Source of the DNA: DYGX01 sp035325905
Lineage (GTDB): Bacteria; Chloroflexota; Anaerolineae; Aggregatilineales; Aggregatilineaceae
DNA: 46,095 nucleotides
Reading direction: 5' to 3'
Assembly (NCBI GenBank): GCA_035325905.1
Contig: DAOKYY010000023.1
Location: forward strand, 1 to 46,095
Shown one piece after another: positions 26,177 to 35,588 of the stretch (position 1 is the first letter of the stretch; each line of letters starts with the position of its first letter). Both the position numbers and the translations under genes were made by a program. The notes under the pieces are model-generated. The model saw only the letters and a program-made list of their open reading frames with translations, made no database searches and had not been told where the DNA came from.

Positions 26177-27133
26177 CTACGGCTCGATCAGCACCTTGAG
26201 CGCGCCGGGCCGGGCGGCGTGCGCCAGCGCCCGCTCAGCCTCGTCCAGCGGATAGCGGGCCTCGATCAGCGGGCGCGGATCAACCAGGCCAGCGTCTAAC
26301 AGGCGCAGCGCCGCGCCGAACGGCCCGCACCGGCTTCCGATCACCCGCAGTTCCTCGACCGCGATCCGTGTCAGGTCAGCCTGCGGCAGCCCCGCGTAGG
26401 TGCTTTTCAGAACGATCGTCCCGCGCGGGCGCACCAGGTCCAGCGCCACGGCGAACCCCTCGGCGCTACCGGTGCAGTCGATCACCACATCCGCCGCGCC
26501 GCGCTCCAATTCGTCCGCGCTCGCGGCGGCGATGCCCCATCCCGCCAGCAGCGCCCGCTGCCGCTCGCGCCGCGCCACGACGGCCAGATCGGCGCCGGTC
26601 AGGCGCACGACCAGCGCCACGAGCAGCCCCAGCTTGCCTGCGCCAACGACGATCACGCGCTCATGAGGCGCAATGGGCGCCACTTCGAGCACCTGGCAGG
26701 CCGCCGCCAGCGGCTCGATAAACACCGCCGCGTCGTCCGGCACGGCGTCGGGCACGGCCCACAAATTCCTGACCGGCAGCCGGAACACGTCCGCGAACGC
26801 CCCATCGTAAGCCATCAGGCCGAGCACCGCGCGCGTCCGGCAGTGCGTCGGCAGCCCGCGCCGGCACCTATCGCACTCGCCACAACTGACGTTGATCTCG
26901 CCCGCTACGCGCCGCCCAACCCACCCCGCCGGGCCGTCGATCACCTCGCCGGCGAACTCGTGGCCGAGCGTGCCGCGAAAGCCCTTGTAGCCGCGCATCA
27001 GCTCCAGGTCGGTGTTGCAGATACCCGCCAGCCGCAGCCGGATCAGCGCCTCGCCGGGTCCGGCTTGCGGCGCGGCGCGCTCGACGACCTTCAGCCCGTC
27101 TTCAAACATCACGGCGCGCACGGTTTGCTCCAT
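26177..27133 (-). CDS. Zinc-dependent MDR alcohol dehydrogenase-like enzyme
   Basis: 318 residues. Catalytic zinc ligands are Cys39 (GICNTD) and His58-Glu59 (LGHEF). Structural zinc Cys84/87/90/98 lie in SCGECDRC...C. The nucleotide-binding fold starts near IVVGAGKLGLLVALVV. The protein is shorter than typical 340-residue members, mainly in the C-terminal part. It resembles threonine/sorbitol dehydrogenase-type enzymes, but the substrate is unassigned. It lies between the GAF kinase (convergent) and a small lipoprotein (divergent). Confidence 0.88.
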   Translation of the reverse strand: MEQTVRAVMFEDGLKVVERAAPQAGPGEALIRLRLAGICNTDLELMRGYKGFRGTLGHEFAGEVIDGPAGWVGRRVAGEINVSCGECDRCRRGLPTHCRTRAVLGLMAYDGAFADVFRLPVRNLWAVPDAVPDDAAVFIEPLAAACQVLEVAPIAPHERVIVVGAGKLGLLVALVVRLTGADLAVVARRERQRALLAGWGIAAASADELERGAADVVIDCTGSAEGFAVALDLVRPRGTIVLKSTYAGLPQADLTRIAVEELRVIGSRCGPFGAALRLLDAGLVDPRPLIEARYPLDEAERALAHAARPGALKVLIEP

Positions 27134-27170
27134 GTCTGCTCCCTCAAGCGTTCCCCTGGCCGCCGGCCGC

Positions 27171-27199
27171 TTGTCAGGCGCGGCCCCGGCCCGTATAAT
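27171..27199 (+). promoter_or_regulatory. Promoter of the small lipoprotein gene
   Basis: TTGTCA (27171-27176), a 17-bp spacer and TATAAT (27194-27199). The boxes and spacing are the same as at the tRNA-Thr promoter. Confidence 0.85.
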
Positions 27200-27235
27200 C
27201 CGCGCTTCGAACTTTGCCCGGAAGGACTTCCCGCC

Positions 27236-27571
27236 ATGCGACGCTGGACGCTCCTGCTGCCGCTTGGGCTGGCGCTGTTGCTGGCCGCGTGCAGCGCCCA
27301 GCCGGAGCTACATTTCGCCAACAAGACCGAGTGCGGCGCCGCGACGATCACGCTGGTACACGCCGCGTCCGGCCAGAGCAGCACGCACACTGTCGCGCAG
27401 GGCGCCGAGCTGACGATCGCGGTCTTCCCCGACGAGTTATACCGCTACGAAGTCACCTATCCCCGTGACGACGCGGCGCGATTTCAGTGCGAGCCAAAGC
27501 TGGTCGAGACGCGGGTCCGATCCGGCCAGCGCATCACCGTCACGCTCGAAAGTGTCCGCGAAGAAAGCTGA
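27236..27571 (+). CDS. Small lipoprotein of unknown function (111 aa)
   Basis: The ATG at 27236 follows GGAAGGA. The signal peptide is MRRWTLLLPLGLALLLAACS, with lipobox Cys19. The mature part is about 93 residues and beta-rich (ELHFANKTECGAATITLVHA, then ELTIAVFPDELYRYEVTYP and TRVRSGQRITVTLESV), with two cysteines that may pair. No family is recognised. It has its own strong promoter. The upstream open frame from 26663 is antisense to the dehydrogenase gene and is not used. Confidence 0.8.
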   Translation: MRRWTLLLPLGLALLLAACSAQPELHFANKTECGAATITLVHAASGQSSTHTVAQGAELTIAVFPDELYRYEVTYPRDDAARFQCEPKLVETRVRSGQRITVTLESVREES

Positions 27572-27589
27572 TCCGGGCCAGCCCCGACT

Positions 27590-28738
<1,149 letters not shown>

Positions 28739-28795
28739 CCTCGTGTCCTCTCGTGCGCAGATAGCTATTGTCCCCCCTTGCCTGATTGTTCTGCG

Positions 28796-30217
28796 CTAGC
28801 GGCTCGCCCACGTGAACCGGCGCGGCGCCGTCGCGTAATCGTCCGACAGAATTTTCTGGTCCGGTCCAATCTTTGCCAGCGAGACCGTCCACTCAAACGT
28901 ATGCGCGCGTCCATCTTCAGGCTGCCATTCCCCTGGCAAGATCAGTGCGATGTCCGGCACCAGCCGCGTGTACTCGCGCTCCAGCCGTTGATCGAACACG
29001 CGCACCAGGTACCGCTCGTTGGTCGCCAGCGTGCCCGTCCCGCCCCAGCGCAGCGTGACCATCTGGTCGGCGCGGAACTCAGCGCCATCGGCCGGGGAAA
29101 GCAAGAACGGCGCGTTAAAGGTCGCGGTCGGCGTCGGGGTTGGCGTCAGCGTGCCAACCGGCGACGGCGTGAACGTCACGGTCGGCAGCGGGACGGGCAC
29201 GCGCACCCGCTGGCCCTGCCCCAACAACACGGTGCACCGCTCGCCGCCGGTTGGCGACCCGAAATCGCATTGCAGGAACGGAATCTCCGGGTTGATCTGC
29301 GACAACGTTTCCAGCGACGCGCCGTACTGCGACGCGATGCTGAGAATCGTCTCCCCGGCCTGGACCGAGTGCCAGGCCATGCCGGGGCGCAGCGTCGGCT
29401 CGACGTTCTGGTACTGCGCCAGCGCGTCCGGCGTGCCAAACTCGTTGAGCGCGATCGTCGGCTCCGCCGCGACCGCGTCCCCGCCAGCCGCTGGAGCGCC
29501 CTCGATCGCGCCAGTCACCGGCTCCTCAGCCGGTTCCGCGCCGGGCGTCGGCGTCGGCCACGGGATTTCAAGCGTCTGCCCAAGCTGGAGCTGGCCGGGG
29601 TCGGTCATGTCGTTCAGCTCCAGGATCAGGTCCACAATCGATAGCTCCAGGTGCCCGCAGCGAATCGCCATGCCGTAGATGGTGTCCCCTTCGCGCGCCG
29701 TCTGCATGCACGGCCCCTGAGTGGGGGTCGGCGTTGGCGATGGCGGGGCCGGGGTCACGGTGATCCATTGGAAGGTCGGGCGCGGGGTGTTTGTGGGATC
29801 GACCGGCGCAACCCCGCGCTGCGTCGAGGTCGGCGGCGCGGTCGCGCCCGGCAGCGGAGTCAGCGGCTCCACTCCGGCGCTGTTCTCCCCGCCCTGGCCG
29901 CCGCTACCGTTGTCATCGCGCAGCAGCGCCGTCGCGCCTACGCCGATGCCGATCCCCAGCGCCAGGGCAAGTACGATGCCGATCAGCGCGGCCCAGCGCC
30001 ACGCTCGCCCGGCCACTTCCCCGGCGTAGAGGTCGTCGTCGCCTTCAGCCGGGTCGTAACGCGAGCGACGCTTGTCTTTCTCAGGCGGCTCAGGCGCTAC
30101 CACGATCGGCGCCGCCTCGCCGGACAGGGCCGCCCCGCAGATCGCGCATATCCGCGCTGAAAGCGGCTGGTTCGATCCACAGATTGGGCATTCCTGCGTG
30201 CGCTTGCCGTCCGTCAT
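28796..30217 (-). CDS. Zinc-ribbon, single-pass membrane protein with two LysM domains (473 aa)
   Basis: An ATG at 30217 preceded by GCGAGGTGT gives a product starting MTDGKRTQECPICG. The N-terminus is a zinc ribbon (C10-C13, C24-C27). After an acidic linker a membrane segment lies at about 75-97 (WAALIGIVLALALGIGIGVG). The outside part has a T/P linker, a LysM domain (TAREGDTIYGMAIRCGHLEL to LGQTLEIPWP), a second LysM (HSVQAGETILSIASQYGASL), another T/P linker and a beta domain (VTLRWGGTGTLATNERYLVRVF). The zinc ribbon is cytoplasmic and may sense or bind a partner. The frame extends to 31126 but overlaps the 30446 gene and is not coding there. Confidence 0.85.
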   Translation of the reverse strand: MTDGKRTQECPICGSNQPLSARICAICGAALSGEAAPIVVAPEPPEKDKRRSRYDPAEGDDDLYAGEVAGRAWRWAALIGIVLALALGIGIGVGATALLRDDNGSGGQGGENSAGVEPLTPLPGATAPPTSTQRGVAPVDPTNTPRPTFQWITVTPAPPSPTPTPTQGPCMQTAREGDTIYGMAIRCGHLELSIVDLILELNDMTDPGQLQLGQTLEIPWPTPTPGAEPAEEPVTGAIEGAPAAGGDAVAAEPTIALNEFGTPDALAQYQNVEPTLRPGMAWHSVQAGETILSIASQYGASLETLSQINPEIPFLQCDFGSPTGGERCTVLLGQGQRVRVPVPLPTVTFTPSPVGTLTPTPTPTATFNAPFLLSPADGAEFRADQMVTLRWGGTGTLATNERYLVRVFDQRLEREYTRLVPDIALILPGEWQPEDGRAHTFEWTVSLAKIGPDQKILSDDYATAPRRFTWASR

Positions 30218-30265
30218 CACACCTCGCGAGACCTCGCCGGAACCAGTCCGGGCCATGCGGAGCGG

Positions 30266-30293
30266 ATTATACCAGGAGCGGCTCCGTTGACCA
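30266..30293 (-). promoter_or_regulatory. Possible promoter of the zinc-ribbon LysM gene
   Basis: Minus-strand TATAAT (30266-30271) with TGGTCA (30288-30293) 16 bp upstream, about 50 bp from the ATG. Confidence 0.45.
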
Positions 30294-30445
30294 GGATGCG
30301 TCGGGCGCAGCGAGCGACAGATTAGCTTCGCTTTTCGCGCGACTACCGGACGATTGCCCGAATCTGTGGTAGTATTTCTGCGGCTTTCGTTCCCTGGCTG
30401 GTTCTTGGATTCCTGACGCAATTCCGCGAAGAAAGGTTCGACCCC

Positions 30446-31234
30446 ATGCGTGTGGTCACGAACGAGGCGCATCTCGCCCGCTACCGCCGGATGTCGCACA
30501 TTCTGTTTTTTGTCAGCCTGGCGGGGATGGCAGCCGGGTTTTTCTACACCTGGACGGCTGACCCAGAGACCTCGACCAGTGTCAGCTGTTTTCTGCTGCC
30601 GGCGCTGCTGTTCATGACGCTCATCTCGGTGCGCATGGCGAACACCTGGATTCGTGAGCCGCGCCCGGAGCGGGTGCTGGAGGAGTCGCTGAAGGGCATC
30701 GGGCGGCGCTACGCGCTGTTCCAGCATATCCTGCCCGCCCCGCACGTGCTGATCGGCCCGGAAGGCGTGTTCACGATCACGCCGCAGTGGCAGGAGCGCC
30801 AGTACCGCGTTTCGGGCAATAAATGGGCGGGCGATCGCGGGCTGTTCGCGCGCCTCTCCGGCTACATGCGGCAGGATATGCTCGGCAACCCGTTCAACGA
30901 GGCGCGCATCCACGCGCAGGAAATGCAGAAGCTGGTCGACAAGATCGCGCCGGACGAGGGCATCGAGGTGCAGCCGCTGGTCGTCTTCACCAGCCCGAAG
31001 GTCACGCTCGAGATTGACGACCCGATTATCCCAGTCCTTTACGCCAACCCGAAGAAAAAGCCCTCGCTGCGCGATTATCTGCGCGACCTCAAAGGCGAGG
31101 AGCGCCCGACCCTCTCCGAGGCTCACCTGGACGAGATCGACCGCCTGTACGGGCTGGTGACGCGCGAAGAGATCGCGGCGGCGACCGGGGGCAGCCTGCC
31201 GGTCGAAGAAGACGACGCCGACGACGAGGCATGA
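30446..31234 (+). CDS. Two-TM membrane protein with NERD-like domain (262 aa)
   Basis: Two N-terminal hydrophobic segments (ILFFVSLAGMAAGFFYTW, then SCFLLPALLFMTLISV) are followed by a cytoplasmic domain. The stretch FQHILPAPHVLIGPEGVFTIT, with a later LVVFTSPKVTLEI, resembles the core strands of NERD (nuclease-related) domains. The expected catalytic residues are not convincingly present, so enzymatic activity is uncertain. A charged C-terminal tail (EEDDADDEA) overlaps the start of the glycosyltransferase gene by 4 bp. Confidence 0.6.
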   Translation: MRVVTNEAHLARYRRMSHILFFVSLAGMAAGFFYTWTADPETSTSVSCFLLPALLFMTLISVRMANTWIREPRPERVLEESLKGIGRRYALFQHILPAPHVLIGPEGVFTITPQWQERQYRVSGNKWAGDRGLFARLSGYMRQDMLGNPFNEARIHAQEMQKLVDKIAPDEGIEVQPLVVFTSPKVTLEIDDPIIPVLYANPKKKPSLRDYLRDLKGEERPTLSEAHLDEIDRLYGLVTREEIAAATGGSLPVEEDDADDEA

Positions 31235-33099
31235 GCGCGGCGCGCCGTCGCTGGTTGTGGACGCTGGCCCTGATCGCCGGGCTGGCGTTCGCGCTGCGCC
31301 TCTACCGGCTGGACGCGCTCCCCTTGCGCGGCGACGAGGCGTTTTCGGTGCGCTACGTGGCGGCGGACCCGCGCGACACGCTGCGCGACCTGGTGCGCCG
31401 CGAGCCGCACCCGCTCGGCACGTTCATCAGCTTCTGGGCGTGGAAGCAGGCGGCGGGCGACAGCGAGTTCGCCATGCGCTACCTGCCGCTGCTCGGCAAT
31501 CTGATCGGCGTGGCGGCAGTCGCCCAGCTAGGCCGTCGCCTGTTGCGCAGCGCGCCCGCCGGGCTGATCGCGGCGGCGCTGTGGGCCGTCAACCCTTATC
31601 TCATCTGGCACGCGCAGGACGTTCGGAATTACGCGATTTGGGCCGGGCTGAGTCCGCTGGCGCTGTGGCTGTTTCTGCGCGCGGCTGACCGGGGCCGCCC
31701 GCGCGCCTGGCTGCTGTACGTCGCGGTCGAGGCGCTGGCGCTCTACACCTTCTTCCTCGAGGCGTTCTTTATCCTCGGCCAGGCGCTCCACCTGCTGCTC
31801 GTCCAGCGCGAGCGGCGCGCGGTCCGGCAGGCGCTGGGCGCCTGGACGCTGCTCGCGGTGCTGCTCATTCCGTGGTTCGCGCAGGCGTGGTATCTGGCGG
31901 ACAGTGGTTATCAGGGCGCGGTCGGCGACGCGCGCCCCGCCGAGCTGCTGACCTGGTTCCTGCCGACGCTGCTGCTCGGTTACGCGCCGCCCGGCCCGTG
32001 GGACGTGCTGCTCCCGCTCGCCTGGATCGGGCTGGTTACGGCAGCGTGGCGGCTGCGCCGCCCGCCGCAGCCGCGCCTCGGCCTCTGGCTCGCGCTGAGC
32101 GCGCTGGCGCCCGCCGCCCTGCTGCTGATCGCCGCCAGCCGCATGAGCGTCTTTCACCCGCGCTATCTAATCGCGGCGACACCCGCGCTGCTGATCGCGA
32201 CCGCCTGGGCGCTCGCGCCGCTGGCCGAGCGCCGCGCCACACGTCCTGCCCCACTCGCGATCGGTGCCGCCCTGCTCGCGCTGCCCCTGCTCGGCTTCGC
32301 GCATCTCAGCGGCTACTATCGCGGCGTGGACGCCAAATCCCCGGACTGGCCCGCGCTGGTCGCCTATCTCCAGGCGCGCACGCTGCCCGGCGATCTGATC
32401 GTGCAGTCCGCGCCCGACCCGGCCTTTGGCTATTATTACGCCCAGCCCGCCGACGAGATCAGCCTGCGCCCGGAAGCCGACCCGATCGCCCAACTGCGCC
32501 CGGAGGTCAATTTTCGCGCCGGTATCTGGACCATCGACGGGCCGCCGGAAGCGCGCGCCTATCTCGCCGGGCGAATGCAAGCGGTCAGCGAGCGGCAGGC
32601 GGGCGCGTTCCACGTCAACCAGTACCGCGCCTGGACCGTGCGCCCCAGCGAGATCGAGCAGACGAGCGGCGCGACCTTCGGCGACTTCGCGCGCCTAGCA
32701 GGCTATACGCTGCAAGGTCCCGACCCCGCGACGCAGGCGCTGACCGTGCTGCTCTACTGGGAGCCGCTGCGCGCGACCGCGACGGATTACGTGGTGTTCG
32801 TGCACCTGGCCGGGCCGGGCGCGTCCGCTGAGGGCGCCGGGCCGCTGGTGGATCAGGACGATCACCGCCCGCGCGACGGCTTCGCCAGCACGCTGAGCTG
32901 GGAGCCAGGGACGCTCGTGCGCGACCCGTATCACCTGCTCGAAACGCCCGTCAATCTGGCGCCGGGCGATTACCGGCTGCTCATCGGTTTCTACGACCCG
33001 GCCGATCCTTCGGCGCGCGTCCCGGTAACGGGGGCGGATGGCGCGCCGCTCGGCGATCATCTCACGCTGGCGGCGTTCGCGTGGCCGCTCGGCGAATAA
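31231..33099 (+). CDS. GT-C (GT39/PMT-like) membrane glycosyltransferase (622 aa)
   Basis: A 622-residue polytopic protein. The first membrane segment is followed by the first extracytoplasmic loop, with LRGDEAFSVRYVAADP; the acidic Asp35-Glu36 pair there is the usual catalytic feature of GT-C enzymes. About ten hydrophobic segments reach to residue 370. A C-terminal extracytoplasmic domain of about 230 residues (YYAQPADEISLRPEADPI, then FGDFARLAGYTLQGP) follows. Such enzymes transfer sugars from polyprenyl-phosphate donors to lipid or protein. It overlaps the NERD-like gene by 4 bp, and a terminator follows. Confidence 0.85.
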   Translation: MSAARRRWLWTLALIAGLAFALRLYRLDALPLRGDEAFSVRYVAADPRDTLRDLVRREPHPLGTFISFWAWKQAAGDSEFAMRYLPLLGNLIGVAAVAQLGRRLLRSAPAGLIAAALWAVNPYLIWHAQDVRNYAIWAGLSPLALWLFLRAADRGRPRAWLLYVAVEALALYTFFLEAFFILGQALHLLLVQRERRAVRQALGAWTLLAVLLIPWFAQAWYLADSGYQGAVGDARPAELLTWFLPTLLLGYAPPGPWDVLLPLAWIGLVTAAWRLRRPPQPRLGLWLALSALAPAALLLIAASRMSVFHPRYLIAATPALLIATAWALAPLAERRATRPAPLAIGAALLALPLLGFAHLSGYYRGVDAKSPDWPALVAYLQARTLPGDLIVQSAPDPAFGYYYAQPADEISLRPEADPIAQLRPEVNFRAGIWTIDGPPEARAYLAGRMQAVSERQAGAFHVNQYRAWTVRPSEIEQTSGATFGDFARLAGYTLQGPDPATQALTVLLYWEPLRATATDYVVFVHLAGPGASAEGAGPLVDQDDHRPRDGFASTLSWEPGTLVRDPYHLLETPVNLAPGDYRLLIGFYDPADPSARVPVTGADGAPLGDHLTLAAFAWPLGE

Positions 33100-33102
33100 A
33101 AA

Positions 33103-33124
33103 GAGCGGCCCATTTCAGCCGCTC
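33103..33124. terminator. Bidirectional terminator between the glycosyltransferase and SPFH genes
   Basis: GAGCGGC (33103-33109) pairs with GCCGCTC (33118-33124). On the minus strand the stem is followed by CTTTTTATT, so it best serves the SPFH transcript. Confidence 0.8.
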
Positions 33125-33150
33125 CTGTTCATCTCTCACTGCGCCAAACG

Positions 33151-34245
33151 TCAGCCGCCTAGCTCCTTCAGGCGCGCTTCCCACTTCGCGTACAGCCGCT
33201 CATAGACCGCCTCGGAAAGCGACCCGGCCATCAGCTTGGCGTCCAGCTGGTCAAGATAGGCGCGGATTTCGTCGGCGGTCTGCGGGACAGCCGCTTCCGC
33301 CCCCGCCGGTGTCTGCGCGGGTCCGGCAGGAGCCTGCTCCTGCCCCTGCTGGTTCTGCATCATCTGCTGCATCATCTGCATCATCATCATTTGCTGCTGT
33401 TGCTGGAGCGCGGCTTGCTCCGGGTTGAGCGCCGCGCCGATCTGCTGCCCAACGCCCAGGCCGACGCCCGCGCCCGCCAGTCCGCCGCCCATCCCCTCGT
33501 TGCCAGCCGCCCTCTCGGCCACTTCCAGGCGGCGAATGCGCTCGTAAGTGGCGAAGTCGATGTAGTTGCGCAACTCCTCGGTCGAGACTTCCTTCGCGGT
33601 GAACGGCTTGGCCTCGAACGCCTTGATCCGCATCCCGATCTGCGCGAACTGCTCGTTCAGCCGGGCCAGCGCCGCGCCTTCTAGCTCCGCCAGCAGGCGG
33701 TTAGCGTCCATGATGCTCTGCGCGCCGGATGTCGAGAGCAACTGCGCCAGCTCGCCCAGCAGCATCGACTGGATACGGTCGCGGATGTCGCCGAGGCGCA
33801 GGATCGCTTTCCCGATACCGTACTGCTTGACGAAGCGCACCGGGTCCTCGACGCCGATATCAATCACGCCATGCGTGATCAGCAGGACCACGCCCATGCC
33901 CCGGCCCGGCGTTTCGAGCACGACGGGCGGGTTGGTGCCCCACGGCACCTGCGGCAGGTCTTTCAGGTTCACGAAATAGAGGTCGGCGGTGAACGGCGTC
34001 CGCCCGCCCGTGACCAGGCCAAGCAGCCCGGTCAGGATCGGCAGGTTGCCGGTGCTGAGCGTGTGCGAGCCGGGGCCGAGCGCGTCGAGCACCTGGCCCT
34101 GGCGCACGAAGACCGCCGCCTGGCTTTCCTGCACGATCACCTGCGATCCGAAGCGGAAGTCCCCCGACCCGCCCTGCGGCTCGCGGTACACCAGCTCGTC
34201 GTCCATCACGTTGACATGGTCAACGACGTCAATAATGCGTGGCAT
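33151..34245 (-). CDS. SPFH-domain (YdjI-like) protein with Q/M-rich stretch
   Basis: 364 residues. The SPFH fold runs from about 25 to 235: GSQVIVQESQAAVFVRQGQVLDALGPGSHTLS, LYFVNLKDLPQVPWGT, and a helix with EELRNYIDFATYERIRRLEVAER. It has no membrane segment, as in virion-core-like YdjI proteins. A glycine-rich part is followed by a run of glutamine and methionine (QQQQMMMMQMMQQMMQN), then a C-terminal SHOCT-like helix (IRAYLDQLDAKLMAGSLSEAVYERLY). It may form membrane-associated oligomers. The ATG follows AGGAGACGAG. A helical partner gene lies directly upstream. Confidence 0.88.
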   Translation of the reverse strand: MPRIIDVVDHVNVMDDELVYREPQGGSGDFRFGSQVIVQESQAAVFVRQGQVLDALGPGSHTLSTGNLPILTGLLGLVTGGRTPFTADLYFVNLKDLPQVPWGTNPPVVLETPGRGMGVVLLITHGVIDIGVEDPVRFVKQYGIGKAILRLGDIRDRIQSMLLGELAQLLSTSGAQSIMDANRLLAELEGAALARLNEQFAQIGMRIKAFEAKPFTAKEVSTEELRNYIDFATYERIRRLEVAERAAGNEGMGGGLAGAGVGLGVGQQIGAALNPEQAALQQQQQMMMMQMMQQMMQNQQGQEQAPAGPAQTPAGAEAAVPQTADEIRAYLDQLDAKLMAGSLSEAVYERLYAKWEARLKELGG

Positions 34246-34302
34246 TTTCTCGTCTCCTTGTCGTCCCTCGCGGCAGCCCGGCGCGCCGGGCAGGGCCGCG
34301 CG

Positions 34303-34824
34303 CTACTCGATGCCCTTCATCACGCTGTCGCGCAGGCCGTAGGCGTCGTTGGCCTCGATCGTCAGCGCGTCGAGATCGCGGATCGCCTCGTCCACGCCCT
34401 CGCCTTTGAGCGCCGCGTCGTGCAGCGCGTCGAGCTTTTCCTTAAACTTGTCGGCGTAATCGAGCAGCGCCCGGTCAAAGGCGTAGGCCACCTCCAGGTC
34501 TTCGGCGTCGATCTTCACCGCGTCGAAGAAGCCGCTGTAGCCGGGCGTGTCGGTCGCGACGCGGTCGACAAAGGTCTGGAGCTTGGTCTTGGCACTGCGG
34601 GTCTTGCTCATAGTGCTCAGCCCGCCCGCGTCGAGCAGCGCCTTCTCAATCGTGGGCAGCCGGTTGAGTTGCAGCTTCAGCTGATCTACCACATGCTCCC
34701 GGATCAACCGGTCGGCCTGGCGCCGCGCGGACATTTCCATGTAGCCCCGGAAGCCGGGAACCTTCGCCGCCAGGGACTCCAGCTTGCCCCGCTCGCGGAC
34801 AATCCGCGCGTAGAGGTCGTCCAT
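34303..34824 (-). CDS. All-helical protein, SPFH partner (173 aa)
   Basis: The ATG at 34824 follows AAGGAGAT, which is preferred over the longer open frame (to 34866). The sequence is almost entirely amphipathic helix (RIVRERGKLESLAAKV, DRLIREHVVDQLKLQLNRL, DYADKFKEKLDALHDAALK). There is no membrane segment and no known catalytic residue. It probably forms a coiled-coil or helical bundle. It is encoded 57 bp upstream of the SPFH gene on the same strand and likely in one operon, so a role as a membrane-stress adaptor is possible, though only by context. Confidence 0.75.
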   Translation of the reverse strand: MDDLYARIVRERGKLESLAAKVPGFRGYMEMSARRQADRLIREHVVDQLKLQLNRLPTIEKALLDAGGLSTMSKTRSAKTKLQTFVDRVATDTPGYSGFFDAVKIDAEDLEVAYAFDRALLDYADKFKEKLDALHDAALKGEGVDEAIRDLDALTIEANDAYGLRDSVMKGIE

Positions 34825-34933
34825 CGCCTGTAATCTCCTTCTTTGCACTTGGCTGGTCCCAAGCATACATCAGAGGGAGGCTGCGCACAAACCCGCGAAT
34901 TGGGGGGCTTCGGCGGCGGCGCGCGGGCCGTGC

Positions 34934-34939
34934 TATAAT
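34934..34939 (+). promoter_or_regulatory. -10 box TATAAT before the Nudix gene
   Basis: TATAAT at 34934-34939, 30 bp from the ATG. There is no recognisable -35 in the G+C-rich sequence upstream. Confidence 0.4.
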
Positions 34940-34969
34940 GGCCGCGACGTTCATAGCAAGGAGCGAACA

Positions 34970-35539
34970 ATGGGCGCCAAAGACCAGGGGGCGGACGCGA
35001 TCGAGGGCCGCTGGCTCGTGATCCCGCGCACGCTGTGCTTCATCACGCATGGGCGCGACGTGCTGCTGCTCAAGCGCGGGATGCACAAGCGCGTCTATCC
35101 GGGCCGTTACAACGGCGTCGGCGGCCATATCGAGCGCGACGAAGACCCGCTAACCAGCGCCCTCCGCGAGATGCAGGAAGAGACCGGGCTGGCGATCGAG
35201 GAGGTGCGCCTGCGCGGGCTGATCCACGTCGACGCCGGCAGCGCCAACGGGATCATGGTCTTCGTGTTCTCCGCGCGCGCCACCTCGCGCGAGTTCGCGC
35301 CATGCGACGAGGGCACGCTGGAATGGGTGCCGCTCGACGCCGCTGCCGATCTACCGCTGGTCGAAGACCTGCCCGCGCTGCTGCCGCTGCTGTTCGACGC
35401 GCCGGACGACGGGCGGCTGTTCTACGCGCATTCCAGCTACGACGCGGACGACCAGCCGGTCCTGCTGTTCGCGGAGCATGGCGCGCGCGCTCCGCAGTCG
35501 CCGCCTTATGGCGGCACGGACGCGCCGCTCGTCCGCTGA
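34970..35539 (+). CDS. Nudix hydrolase
   Basis: 189 residues with a complete Nudix box (residues 52-74) of the form G-x5-E-x7-R-E-x2-E-E-x-G, read as GHIERDE...LREMQEETGL. The enzyme hydrolyses a nucleoside diphosphate linked to another group; the exact substrate, such as 8-oxo-dGTP or NDP-sugar, is not deducible. The start ATG follows GCAAGGAG. It ends before the secreted glycosidase gene and is divergent from the SPFH operon. Confidence 0.93.
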   Translation: MGAKDQGADAIEGRWLVIPRTLCFITHGRDVLLLKRGMHKRVYPGRYNGVGGHIERDEDPLTSALREMQEETGLAIEEVRLRGLIHVDAGSANGIMVFVFSARATSREFAPCDEGTLEWVPLDAAADLPLVEDLPALLPLLFDAPDDGRLFYAHSSYDADDQPVLLFAEHGARAPQSPPYGGTDAPLVR

Positions 35540-35552
35540 CCTGCTGACCTAC

Positions 35553-35582
35553 TTGCATGTTTGGCCGGAGCAGGAATACACT
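35553..35582 (+). promoter_or_regulatory. Possible promoter directly at the start of the glycosidase gene
   Basis: TTGCAT (35553-35558), an 18-bp spacer and TACACT (35577-35582). A start point near 35589 coincides with the ATG, suggesting a leaderless mRNA if real. Confidence 0.3.
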
Positions 35583-35588
35583 TCAGGC

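Noticed and set aside
30218..31126. Long N-terminal extension of the zinc-ribbon LysM gene (frame open to 31126)
   Set aside because: It lies antisense to the NERD-like gene at 30446-31234, has compositional shadow-like sequence, and the ATG at 30217 begins a clean zinc ribbon.
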